Of a stretch of 16,195 bases of DNA, positions 6,908 through 13,193 are shown piece after piece. The notes below the pieces were generated by a model, which had not been told where the DNA came from, made no database searches, and saw only the letters and a list, made by a program, of their open reading frames with translations. Positions within the stretch are counted from its first letter, which is position 1, and each line of letters starts with the position of its first letter. Made by a program: the position numbers and the translations under genes. Source of the stretch: JBBDNV01 sp040877415. Its GTDB lineage: Bacteria > Planctomycetota > Planctomycetia > Pirellulales > PALSA-1355. The stretch spans positions 1-16,195 of the forward strand of contig JBBDNV010000137.1 in NCBI GenBank assembly GCA_040877415.1, in the 5' to 3' direction.

Positions 6908-7202
6908 GCGAACAGGTGGGTATTTCCGCCTTGCTTCACTTCTTGAAGAAATAGCTCGTGAAGATTCTCTGAGACGCGCTTTACGCCGCGTGGTGACCTG
7001 GACCGCGACGGCGTTTCTTTCGCGCTCCCCACGGGTTGATGGTCTGTCTGACAATTCAACCTTCGGTTTGCGCATCCGTCTCACTCGCACACCGAATCGT
7101 AGTTGGCGATTCGGACAGTCTTGGTCGGCCGTGTCGTTTTGGTTCTTGTATGAAACATTTCAAACAAAAACAAGCCATCGCATGAAATAGGGAGGGACTA
7201 CT

Positions 7203-7967
7203 ATGTTGAGAGGAATTGTTTTCTCTGCGAGCCTATCTTTCCTCATTGTCTGTCCGCTCAACCGAGCGCGCGCCGCGATCGTGGCGATGCAGTCGAGTGA
7301 TTTTACTTTACCGCAGACCGAGCAATTCGACGAACTGCGCATTTTCTACCAATCGCAACTAAGCGTTAATTTGATAGTGAGCACCGCGAGCATCTCTCCA
7401 TCTGACCTGGCTGGTGCGAGTCTTTTCGTTGGTTGGTTGCCGGCGACTAACTACCTTGCATCAGAGATATCAGCTCTCAGCGGGTTTTTGTCGGGCGGTG
7501 GACACATTCTTTTCGTTGGTGAGAACGGGAGCTTCTCCGGCGCCAATAACGCAATTTCGGCAGGAACGGCTGCGCTTGGCGGCTCGATGTCAATAGTGAA
7601 CTCAATTGTCGACGCGGGCTTCCATCTCGCAACCACTGCGAACGGGCAAATTCTCCCGCATCTGTTGACCACCGGAGTGAACCGCTTCGAATACGCCGCG
7701 CCTTCTGGTCTTTCGGGGGTCATCGGCGGTCAAGGGTTTTTTCTCGACACTTCGCTCGCGAACACATTTGGTGCTTCGCAGCTGGTCGGCGGCGGTCGTC
7801 TCACAATCCTATCAGACACGAATGTCGTGGACTTTGCCGACCTCACTCTCGACAACGACACGTTCTTCCTGAATGTAGCCATTATCCCCGAGCCATCCAC
7901 CGTCATCCTCGCCGCCATGGGGCTTGTTGGCTTAGCTGCCTTTGGCTCGCGGCGGCGGAAGCGTTGA
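7203..7967 (+). CDS. PEP-CTERM sorting domain protein 1, with a possible GATase-like fold
   Basis: A 254-residue exported protein. It has a signal peptide (residues 1-24, cleavage near RARA/A) and a C-terminal PEP-CTERM signal: IPEPS at 228-232, a hydrophobic helix 234-246 and a SRRRKR end. Such proteins are processed at the membrane by exosortase and linked to the cell surface or extracellular matrix. The body has alternating hydrophobic strands and a LSGFLSGGGHILFVGEN segment (about 92-108), reminiscent of the class I glutamine-amidotransferase-like (DUF4350/ThuA-type) fold. No catalytic Cys is apparent there, so a structural or binding role is more likely; this assignment is tentative. GGGAGG (7190-7195) supports ATG 7203. 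Many codons end in A or T (TTA, AGT, GTT, ATT), unlike the neighbours, and the gene sits between 40-bp direct repeats. Both facts suggest acquisition or insertion. Confidence 0.85.
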   Translation: MLRGIVFSASLSFLIVCPLNRARAAIVAMQSSDFTLPQTEQFDELRIFYQSQLSVNLIVSTASISPSDLAGASLFVGWLPATNYLASEISALSGFLSGGGHILFVGENGSFSGANNAISAGTAALGGSMSIVNSIVDAGFHLATTANGQILPHLLTTGVNRFEYAAPSGLSGVIGGQGFFLDTSLANTFGASQLVGGGRLTILSDTNVVDFADLTLDNDTFFLNVAIIPEPSTVILAAMGLVGLAAFGSRRRKR

Positions 7968-8055
7968 CCTGCCGATCAGAATTACTCGCACTCGGCCCGT
8001 GCGTCCCTTATCCGGCGTGTGGGCTTTTGCATGCGCTCCGCCCCGGGTCGAGGAC

Positions 8056-8077
8056 GGCCGGATTCCTCCCGGCCTTA
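8056..8077 (+). terminator. Possible terminator after PEP-CTERM gene 1
   Basis: GGCCGG (8056-8061) pairs perfectly with CCGGCC (8069-8074) around a 7-base loop and is followed by TTAAAC. The T-run is short, so an intrinsic terminator is only a fair guess. It is about 90 bp after the stop codon. Confidence 0.35.
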
Positions 8078-8167
8078 AACTTCGAGACGTAAAACCGCCG
8101 AGCCGCGTCACCGCGTCACCGAAATACCTCGCGGCTCGTTCGCCGCGGCTGTCGTATTCGACAACGC

Positions 8168-8207
8168 CCGGCGGCGACCGGTTGCCCATCGCGGCTCGGT
8201 AACCTAA
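8168..8207 (+). repeat. 40-bp direct repeat, right copy
   Basis: Partner of 6462-6501, same orientation, three mismatches in 40. The two copies bracket about 1.7 kb containing only PEP-CTERM gene 1. It ends about 90 bp before the oxidoreductase gene. Confidence 0.8.
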
Positions 8208-8296
8208 AACCACGTTACGAAACCTGGTCGGCGACGACGGCCTGATCGGTTGCGGCCGGCTGCGAAGTGTCAGACTCCGGTGAATCGAGGGAAGCG

Positions 8297-9541
8297 ATGA
8301 ATTCATTGCGGTACGGCATCATCGGCGGCGGGTTTATCTCGACGTTTCAGTTGCGTGCGCTGAGGCAAGTGCGCGGCGTGGAGGTGGCCGGACTGGTTTC
8401 CCGGCGCCCGCCCGACGGGCTGGCCGCTTACGTCCGCGGGCACGGTTTGGGCGAAGGCCGCGTGTTTTCGAGCATCAAGGAGATGGCGCCGCACGTCGAC
8501 GTCCTGGCCATCTTCGCGCCGAATTTCGCCCGGGTGGAAATGGTGGAAGAGATCGTCGACGCAGCGAAGTCGGGAGCCGCGCTGAAGGGCGTCATTTGCG
8601 AAAAGCCGTTGGCGCGCAATCTGGCCGAGGCCCGGCGGATGGTCCAGCTCGTCGACGACGCGAGAATTCCCCACGCCTATTTCGAAAACCAGTTGCACAT
8701 GAGGTCGGTCGCTACGCATCGTGCGCAACTGGCGCCGATCTTCGAGGCGATGGGGCCGCCGCTGCTGACGCGTTCCGGTGAAGAACACGCCGGCCCGCAC
8801 AACGCCTGGTTTTGGGACCCCACGCGGCAAGGGGGCGGCGTGATGAGCGACATGGGCTGCCATTGCCTGGCGGTCGGCTGGTATGCGCTCACGCCGCCGG
8901 GCAAGGACGCGCGATTCCTGCAACCGACAAGCGTGATGGCCGACCTTTCGCTCTTGAAGTGGGGGCAGCCGCGGTGGCGCCAGGCACTGCTTGCGCGCCA
9001 CGGCGTCGACTACGCCCGCACCCCCGCCGAGGATTTCGCTACGGGAATGGTCACCTACAGGAACCCCGAAACGGGGCGGCACGTCAAGAGCCAGTTCACC
9101 GTCTCGTGGATGTACGACAAGCAGGGACTGCGGCTGGCGCTCGACGGCATCGGGCCGGGTTACGCGTTCGAAATGAACACGCTGCGCTCGCATTTGGAGA
9201 TCTTTATCGGCGACGCGGCGGCCGCCGGCGCCCTGGACACCGAGCTGGCGCTGGAAAAATCGCAAGCCAGCCGGGGTCTTTTGGCGGTGCAACCCAACGA
9301 GCCCGATCTGTACGGATATACCGACGAAAATGAAGACGCCGTGGCCGCCTTCGCGGGTGGGCGGCCGCCGATGCTGGATTGGCACTACGGCGTGGAGATC
9401 GTGCGGCTGACGATGGCCGCCTATCTCTCGTCCGAACGCCGGGCCACGGTCGACCTGACCGATCCGGCTACACAGCGCGTGCTGGAATCGTACGTACCGC
9501 TGATCCAGCAGGGGCGCGGCGCCGAGGTGCTTTCACTTTAG
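8297..9541 (+). CDS. Gfo/Idh/MocA family NAD(P)-dependent oxidoreductase
   Basis: A 414-residue cytoplasmic oxidoreductase of the glucose-fructose oxidoreductase / inositol dehydrogenase / MocA family, which oxidises or reduces sugars, polyols and related compounds. The N-terminal Rossmann fold starts YGIIGGGFIS (residues 6-15, dinucleotide-binding glycines). The family EKP motif is at 102-104 (catalytic Lys103). GGGVMSDMGCH at 179-189 matches the conserved G-G-x-D-x-G-x-H block, with Asp185 and His189 lining the active site. No Tat or Sec signal is seen. I chose ATG 8297 because GAGGGA (8287-8292) precedes it and the Rossmann strand begins at once; an in-frame GTG at 8267 would add ten uninformative residues. 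The substrate is not inferable: planctomycetes carry many paralogues. It stands alone, with the next gene 135 bp away. Confidence 0.93.
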   Translation: MNSLRYGIIGGGFISTFQLRALRQVRGVEVAGLVSRRPPDGLAAYVRGHGLGEGRVFSSIKEMAPHVDVLAIFAPNFARVEMVEEIVDAAKSGAALKGVICEKPLARNLAEARRMVQLVDDARIPHAYFENQLHMRSVATHRAQLAPIFEAMGPPLLTRSGEEHAGPHNAWFWDPTRQGGGVMSDMGCHCLAVGWYALTPPGKDARFLQPTSVMADLSLLKWGQPRWRQALLARHGVDYARTPAEDFATGMVTYRNPETGRHVKSQFTVSWMYDKQGLRLALDGIGPGYAFEMNTLRSHLEIFIGDAAAAGALDTELALEKSQASRGLLAVQPNEPDLYGYTDENEDAVAAFAGGRPPMLDWHYGVEIVRLTMAAYLSSERRATVDLTDPATQRVLESYVPLIQQGRGAEVLSL

Positions 9542-9592
9542 CCACCATCCCCCGCCGAGCCGGGGCTCATCGTGCACGGTGCGCGATTGAAA

Positions 9593-9621
9593 TTGCGGGC
9601 GCGGCGCCGGCCAACTACAAT
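9593..9621 (+). promoter_or_regulatory. Possible promoter for the 63-residue protein
   Basis: TTGCGG (9593-9598), a 17-bp spacer and TACAAT (9616-9621, one mismatch to TATAAT), 55 bp before ATG 9677. Confidence 0.45.
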
Positions 9622-9676
9622 CGTGATGCGCCGCGCCCCGGCGACGGTTCACCACTGGCTTGCGAGGCCCTCACCC

Positions 9677-9868
9677 ATGGTCCAGGAACACCCCGAAATC
9701 GAACAGTGGCTCGCCGAGCGCGGATATCCGCCCGAGGCAATCCAAAAAATCCTCGAGCGGCTCGACAGTTTCGACGCGAAAATCAATCGCGACTCGGTGT
9801 TCGACGCCATGGAGACCGGCGAATTGGACATGGACGCGCTGATCAAAGAAGCGCTTGGCGGCCAGTAG
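9677..9868 (+). CDS. Small acidic hypothetical protein, 63 residues
   Basis: No recognised family. The product (MVQEHPEIEQWLAERG at the start, IKEALGGQ at the end) is acidic, soluble and probably all-helical, with no signal peptide, membrane segment or cysteine. The pattern of a Leu/Ile-spaced helix, a turn at GYPPEAI and a second helix resembles small regulatory or partner proteins, but this is impression only. ATG 9677 is preceded by GCGAGG (9662-9667) and by a promoter-like TTGCGG/TACAAT pair. The frame is open further upstream (to a GTG at 9572), but that stretch reads as Arg-rich noise. Its stop is followed by the palindromic repeat copy B. Codon use matches the host, which supports it being a real gene. 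Confidence 0.7.
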   Translation: MVQEHPEIEQWLAERGYPPEAIQKILERLDSFDAKINRDSVFDAMETGELDMDALIKEALGGQ

Positions 9869-9893
9869 CAATCGTTGCCTGGTGGTGCGCTTA

Positions 9894-9981
9894 CGCGCGA
9901 GAGTGAGCATGCCGTGGCGCCGTGAGCACGGGTGGACAAGCCACCCGTGGCACCGCTCAAGGACAAGCCACCCGCGGCGCC
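9894..9981. repeat. Palindromic repeat element (copy B) between convergent genes
   Basis: Shares with copy A the blocks ACGCGCGAG, TGAGCATGCC, CACGGGTGGACAAGCCAC and GTGGCACC in the same order. It contains a perfect 9-bp stem, CACGGGTGG (9927-9935) with CCACCCGTG (9941-9949), loop ACAAG. The GGACAAGCCACCCG half is then repeated at 9961-9974, giving a tandem partial copy. It fills the space between the stop of the 63-residue protein and the stop (9984) of the opposing gene, where the strong hairpin could act as a two-way terminator. Confidence 0.7.
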
Positions 9982-9983
9982 GG

Positions 9984-10742
9984 TCACGAATGTTCGGCCT
10001 GGCCATTCAGCGCGGCTGTCAAGTGCTGCTCGGTTAGGTGAAAATCGACCACCAACGGCAGGTGGTCGCTGGCCCGCTTGGCCAGCGCGCTGCGCACGAC
10101 GCGCGCGCCGCGCACGAACACGTCGCCCCGATAAAAGGCCTTGTCGAGCGCCCCCACGGGAAAATACGCCGGGAACGACCGGAACCGCGAAATGGGCGCC
10201 GTGACCTGCGAAAAACCGTGGCTGGCAAAAGGACCCCAGGCCAGCGTGTTGCGCCAGTCGTTCGAGTCGCCGGCGACCAGGATCGGCAGATCGCCGGCCT
10301 GGCGGAACAAGTGATGCGTCAGCAGGTGATCGACCTGCCACTGGCGTTCTTTTTCGGCCAGGCCCAAGTGCCAGTGCACCAGGTGGAGCGGTCCTTCCGG
10401 GGTTTCGACGATCGCCAGTTGTGCGCCGCGCGGTTTCTTCGCGCCCATGCGCAGCGAAATCTGATGGCAGGAGTGAATCGGCCAGCGTGAAAGAACCAGG
10501 TTGCCGTAGCCGCCGGTCTTTAGCCGTACGGTCGTTTGCCGCAGATGGGCCACGGCGTTGAAATGGCGGGTCAGCAGTTGGCCCTGGTCGTGGAAACGCG
10601 AACGGCGGCAGTTGTGGTCGACCTCTTGCAGGCAGATCAGGTCGGGGTTCTCCTGTTCGATGACGTTGATCACCCGTCGCAGGTCGTACCGCCGGTCGCG
10701 GCCGCCGATTCCCTTGTGGATGTTGTAGCTCAAAAGCCGCAT
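9984..10742 (-). CDS. Endonuclease/exonuclease/phosphatase (EEP) family protein
   Basis: A 252-residue metal-dependent phosphodiesterase-fold protein related to the YbhP/exonuclease III-like branch. Motifs in order from Met1: SYNIHKGIGG (Asn7), LQEVD (metal ligand Glu40), HWHLGL (His123/His125), AGDSND (Asp159, Asn161; GDFN in many relatives), ALDKAF (Asp200) and SDHLPL (Asp226-His227, catalytic pair). All key residues are present, so it should be active on a phosphodiester or phosphate ester; DNA, lipid headgroup or nucleotide substrates are all possible. I chose ATG 10742 because the family core starts there; an in-frame ATG at 10823 would add 27 residues without family features. No strong ribosome site is seen. 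It is divergent from the esterase gene and convergent with the 63-residue protein, abutting repeat copy B. Confidence 0.9.
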   Translation of the reverse strand: MRLLSYNIHKGIGGRDRRYDLRRVINVIEQENPDLICLQEVDHNCRRSRFHDQGQLLTRHFNAVAHLRQTTVRLKTGGYGNLVLSRWPIHSCHQISLRMGAKKPRGAQLAIVETPEGPLHLVHWHLGLAEKERQWQVDHLLTHHLFRQAGDLPILVAGDSNDWRNTLAWGPFASHGFSQVTAPISRFRSFPAYFPVGALDKAFYRGDVFVRGARVVRSALAKRASDHLPLVVDFHLTEQHLTAALNGQAEHS

Positions 10743-10908
10743 GGTGAAAGCCGCTTGATTTTCTGGTTCGATGCGCAATTCCGCGGCCGCAACAACCTTC
10801 GCCCTTGCAAGCCTACTATTCATTTACGCCGGACGCCCTCGGTTCGTTCTACACGCCCGGCGATTTCCGGCGAGCGCCATTGCGGCCGTTCGTGGCCACC
10901 GCAATCTC

Positions 10909-10937
10909 TTGCGAGCGGCCGCCGAGCGGGTTAGCTT
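10909..10937 (+). promoter_or_regulatory. Possible promoter for the secreted esterase
   Basis: TTGCGA (10909-10914), a 17-bp spacer and TAGCTT (10932-10937), 61 bp before ATG 10999 in the divergent intergenic region. Confidence 0.38.
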
Positions 10938-10998
10938 GGACCTGCCCGGCTGCCCCCTTGGGGCCCGGCCGCGATTCCCCGGCGCGGAGAATTCTCCC

Positions 10999-11892
10999 AT
11001 GCGAAATTGGTCAGCTTTGCTCATTATAGCGGTTGTCGCCGCCGGTTGGACCGGCACGCCTTCCCCGGCGGCCGACGATTACAAGCTGGGCCCCGATTCC
11101 GAGCGTCAGGCCGGCGTGCCCGAGGGAACGGTTACCAGACATCATTGGACCAGCCGCGTGTTTGGCGGCACCGAGCGCGACTATTGGGTCTACGTGCCCA
11201 AGCAGCACGATCCCGAAAAGCCGCCTTGCGTGATGGTCTTTCAGGACGGCGGCAACTACGTCGACGCGACCAAGGCGTTTCGGGTGCCGATCGTGTTCGA
11301 TAACTTGATTGACAAGGGAGAAATGCCCCTGACGATCGGCATCTTTATCAATCCGGGCGTCGTTCCGCCGGCCACACCGGACGGAAAGCCGCGCGTCAAC
11401 CGCAGTTTCGAATACGACACGCTCAGCCCGCAGTACGCCGAGTTCCTGGAAAAAGAGATCCTGCGGGAAGTCGGCAAGAACTACCGCTTGACCGACAAGC
11501 CCGCCGAGCGGGCCATCTGCGGCATCAGCTCCGGCGGCATTTGTGCCTGGACCGTGGCCTGGGAGCGGCCCGATCTGTTCGGAAAGGTCATCAGCCACGT
11601 CGGCAGTTTCGCGAACATCCGCGGCGGGCATGTCTATCCGGCCCTGATCCGCAAGACCCAGCACAAGCCGATTCGCGTCTTTCTGCAAGACGGCTCGGGC
11701 GACCTGGACAACGCGCACGGCAATTGGCCGCTGGCGAATCAAGAGATGGCGGCCGCGCTCAAATTCGCCGGTTACGACTATCGGTTCGAATTCGGCGACG
11801 GCGGGCACAACGGCAAGCACGGCGGAGCGATCCTGCCCGATTCGTTACGCTGGCTGTGGAAGGACGTGGTCGCCGCGAAGTCCGCCAATTAG
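10999..11892 (+). CDS. Secreted enterochelin-esterase-like alpha/beta hydrolase
   Basis: A 297-residue exported hydrolase resembling the putative esterase (Fes / esterase D) family. A signal peptide occupies about residues 1-25 (MRNWSALLIIAVVAAGW, cleavage near SPAA). The mature protein has the strand-and-oxyanion region YWVYVPKQHDPEKPPCVMVF, then FQDGGNYVDA. The nucleophile elbow is GISSGG (Gly175-Ile-Ser177-Ser-Gly179), the acid probably lies in LQDGSGDLDN (231-237), and the catalytic His is His270 in DGGHNGKH. It probably cleaves esters of sugars or siderophore-like compounds in the periplasm; the substrate is unknown. I chose ATG 10999 because GGAGA (10986-10990) precedes it and a clean signal peptide begins there, although the frame is open from further upstream. 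Its stop overlaps the stop of a small antisense ORF (11889-11990). Confidence 0.9.
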   Translation: MRNWSALLIIAVVAAGWTGTPSPAADDYKLGPDSERQAGVPEGTVTRHHWTSRVFGGTERDYWVYVPKQHDPEKPPCVMVFQDGGNYVDATKAFRVPIVFDNLIDKGEMPLTIGIFINPGVVPPATPDGKPRVNRSFEYDTLSPQYAEFLEKEILREVGKNYRLTDKPAERAICGISSGGICAWTVAWERPDLFGKVISHVGSFANIRGGHVYPALIRKTQHKPIRVFLQDGSGDLDNAHGNWPLANQEMAAALKFAGYDYRFEFGDGGHNGKHGGAILPDSLRWLWKDVVAAKSAN

Positions 11893-11990
11893 GCCGCGAC
11901 CGTGAGCGTCGCCGCCCGGGCGCCGCCCGCCGAAACCAGTCCGCAGGCGGCCAGAACCAATAGGGTGATCATACGAAGACGAAGGCGCAT
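11889..11990 (-). pseudogene. Orphan signal-peptide ORF, 33 residues (probable gene remnant)
   Basis: The ORF starts at ATG 11990 and ends at TAA 11889-11891. It encodes a textbook Sec signal peptide: basic MRLRLR, hydrophobic MITLLVLAACGLVSAG and a cleavage site GARA/A, then TLTVAA and stop. The sequence after the cleavage site resembles the start of PEP-CTERM proteins, but no continuation exists in any frame. It lies 57 bp after PEP-CTERM gene 2 on the same strand. No ribosome binding site is evident. Either a secreted gene lost all but its signal peptide, or this is a genuine tiny secreted/membrane peptide. I favour a remnant. Confidence 0.5.
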
Positions 11991-12047
11991 AAGCGTACTG
12001 CGATCGGGCAAAAACGGGAGGGGCATTTCGATCCTGAATGGGCTACA

Positions 12048-12773
12048 TCACGTGAATTGGCATTGCCTGCACGGATCGCCCGTTCGCGGTCTGCCATGCA
12101 ACGCTCGACGGCGTCGCCGGCGCAGAAATCTGGCGCCGATCAATCCCGAGAATCCGAGCCACAAGAGGGTCCCAGTCGCCGGTTCAGGGGCGTCAGTCAC
12201 CCAGCCGCTCTGTTCACCGCCGCCGGTGTTCTGGATGTGCGAGGCGAGGTAGAACGGCCCATGACCGCCTGCCGGTGTGCTCAAGAAATTGAAGCTCGTG
12301 GCCACCAGTCCTGGACCACTGATCGTGTAATCAAGCACATCACCCTGCGTAAACGTCTTGTTGACGTTTCCGCCGGCGGAAAAGGAAAGCAAGAGATCGT
12401 AGAAGCCGTCCCCGTCGGCTTTGTAGCCATCGACCGCCTGAGCGATCGTGGGCGTATCGAAAGTGCCGGTTTTCGTGAGACCGGAAAACGAAAGCGGCAA
12501 CGCGCCGTACAACGCCGGATCGACGTTGAGGTAGAGGCTCAGGACGTTTTCGGCGCCGGTGAGATTCGTCGCCGTCAGCGTGAAAATCACTGATCCGGCG
12601 ACGTTATTGTCGTCGAATTCGACCGTGAACCACGGCGGCGATCCCGCGGGGGCCGTCGCGCCGCTGAATTCGTAGTTGGCGGCGAAGGTCAGAACGGTCG
12701 CCTGCGCGCTTTCAGAGCTTAGGACGGCCACGAGCGCAAACGCCACGGCCGCCAACACCTTTGCAATCGTCAT
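12048..12773 (-). CDS. PEP-CTERM sorting domain protein 2
   Basis: A 241-residue exported protein with a signal peptide (MTIAKVLAAVAFALVAVLSS, cleavage near SAQA/T at 26). The body is beta-rich and low in Cys and Lys (TFAANYEFSGATAPAG, WFTVEFDDNN, SVIFTLTATNL), typical of surface-matrix PEP-CTERM proteins with jelly-roll-like domains. The sorting signal is DAPEPAT (194-200), the hydrophobic helix LLWLGFSGLIGA, and an Arg cluster from about 218. Unusually, the reading frame does not stop after the Arg cluster but adds about 18 residues (ALHGRPRTGDPCRQCQFT), including two Cys. The original stop may have been lost. Processing by an exosortase encoded elsewhere would remove this tail. The function is unknown. 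ATG 12773 has only a weak purine-rich site (GAAAGCGG) upstream. Confidence 0.87.
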   Translation of the reverse strand: MTIAKVLAAVAFALVAVLSSESAQATVLTFAANYEFSGATAPAGSPPWFTVEFDDNNVAGSVIFTLTATNLTGAENVLSLYLNVDPALYGALPLSFSGLTKTGTFDTPTIAQAVDGYKADGDGFYDLLLSFSAGGNVNKTFTQGDVLDYTISGPGLVATSFNFLSTPAGGHGPFYLASHIQNTGGGEQSGWVTDAPEPATGTLLWLGFSGLIGARFLRRRRRRALHGRPRTGDPCRQCQFT

Positions 12774-12909
12774 TAGCCGCTTTCTGGTTGCTTGATCAGG
12801 GATGCGGGGGCTACGCAGGGGCAGTCGGCCGAGTCTCGACGATGGGATTGTTCCGGTTACGACCCGCTACTTCTACGCATAATTCGAGCCCGTGCGGAGT
12901 CAACGGTGC

Positions 12910-12940
12910 ATTCGCGCAAAAGCGCGCGGATTGCGCGAAT
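12910..12940. other. Overlapping, mutually exclusive hairpins
   Basis: ATTCGCGCAA (12910-12919) and TTGCGCGAAT (12931-12940) form a perfect 10-bp stem with an 11-base loop. An alternative, CGCGC AAAA GCGCG (12913-12926), uses the same left arm and cannot form at the same time. It could be an operator-like inverted repeat or RNA structure; no role is known. Confidence 0.4.
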
Positions 12941-13109
12941 TACCGCGATTTTGACGACGAATATTCGGCCAATTTCCGCGGGGGCGATTGGGTCGGGGCA
13001 TTTGCCGGCGTGGCGCACACGCGAGGTAGAGCGGGGGAGGATATTCGCGATATTGCCGGCAAGTGTTTCGCACGTCCGCGGGCCGGCATGGCATCCTTTC
13101 GGCCCCTTC

Positions 13110-13138
13110 TTGCGGCGAGTTGGCTTTCGCATTAACCT
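13110..13138 (+). promoter_or_regulatory. Possible promoter for the MFS transporter
   Basis: TTGCGG (13110-13115), a 17-bp spacer and TAACCT (13133-13138), 55 bp before ATG 13194. Confidence 0.35.
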
Positions 13139-13193
13139 TGCGTCGAACCCGTTTCCAGCCGCGCGCCGCCCGACTGCATCCTCCGCCAGCCCC

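Larger units (their letters stand above)
6446..7202. other. 757-bp gene-poor region upstream of PEP-CTERM gene 1
   Basis: I see no convincing gene here. It holds the left 40-bp direct repeat (6462-6501), a terminator-like hairpin (6535-6566), three spaced CGAAAC motifs (6577-6582, 6585-6590, 6595-6600) and a possible promoter (6880-6907). Just before the next gene lies an 11-codon ORF (7150-7185, MKHFKQKQAIA) that could be a leader peptide but has no clear ribosome site. Composition shifts towards more A/T after about 6860. The 6864-7190 (+) and 6667-7059 (-) open frames lack credible starts or family features. Confidence 0.6.
7968..8296. other. 329-bp intergenic region after PEP-CTERM gene 1
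   Basis: It holds a terminator-like hairpin (8056-8074), a tandem pair of GCGTCACC (within about 8104-8120), and the right 40-bp direct repeat (8168-8207). The minus strand stays open across it, but without a credible start or product. No gene is called. Confidence 0.6.
12774..13193. other. 420-bp divergent intergenic region
   Basis: Separates PEP-CTERM gene 2 (-) and the MFS gene (+). The MFS frame is open across much of it, but the translation is noise. It holds a set of overlapping hairpins (12910-12940) and a possible promoter near the MFS gene (13110-13138). Nothing else is recognised. Confidence 0.55.

Noticed and set aside
6667..7059. Possible 130-codon minus-strand gene in the gene-poor region
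   Set aside because: No ribosome site, no family features, biased Arg/Pro/Ser content; the region is better read as intergenic.
6864..7190. Possible 108-codon plus-strand gene before PEP-CTERM gene 1
   Set aside because: Needs a TTG start without a ribosome site and overlaps the promoter-like sequence; the middle part looks helical but there is too little support.
7932..8306. Minus-strand frame of 124 codons over the right direct repeat
   Set aside because: It overlaps the end of PEP-CTERM gene 1 and lacks a credible start. It is recorded only because part of it (LGYRAAMGN) recurs in the left repeat.
10771..10998. N-terminal extension of the secreted esterase
   Set aside because: A clean signal peptide and a GGAGA site support ATG 10999; the extension would bury the signal peptide.
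12792..13193. N-terminal extension of the MFS transporter to 12792
   Set aside because: The added 134 residues look like translated intergenic DNA; the conserved protein starts just after Met at 13194.
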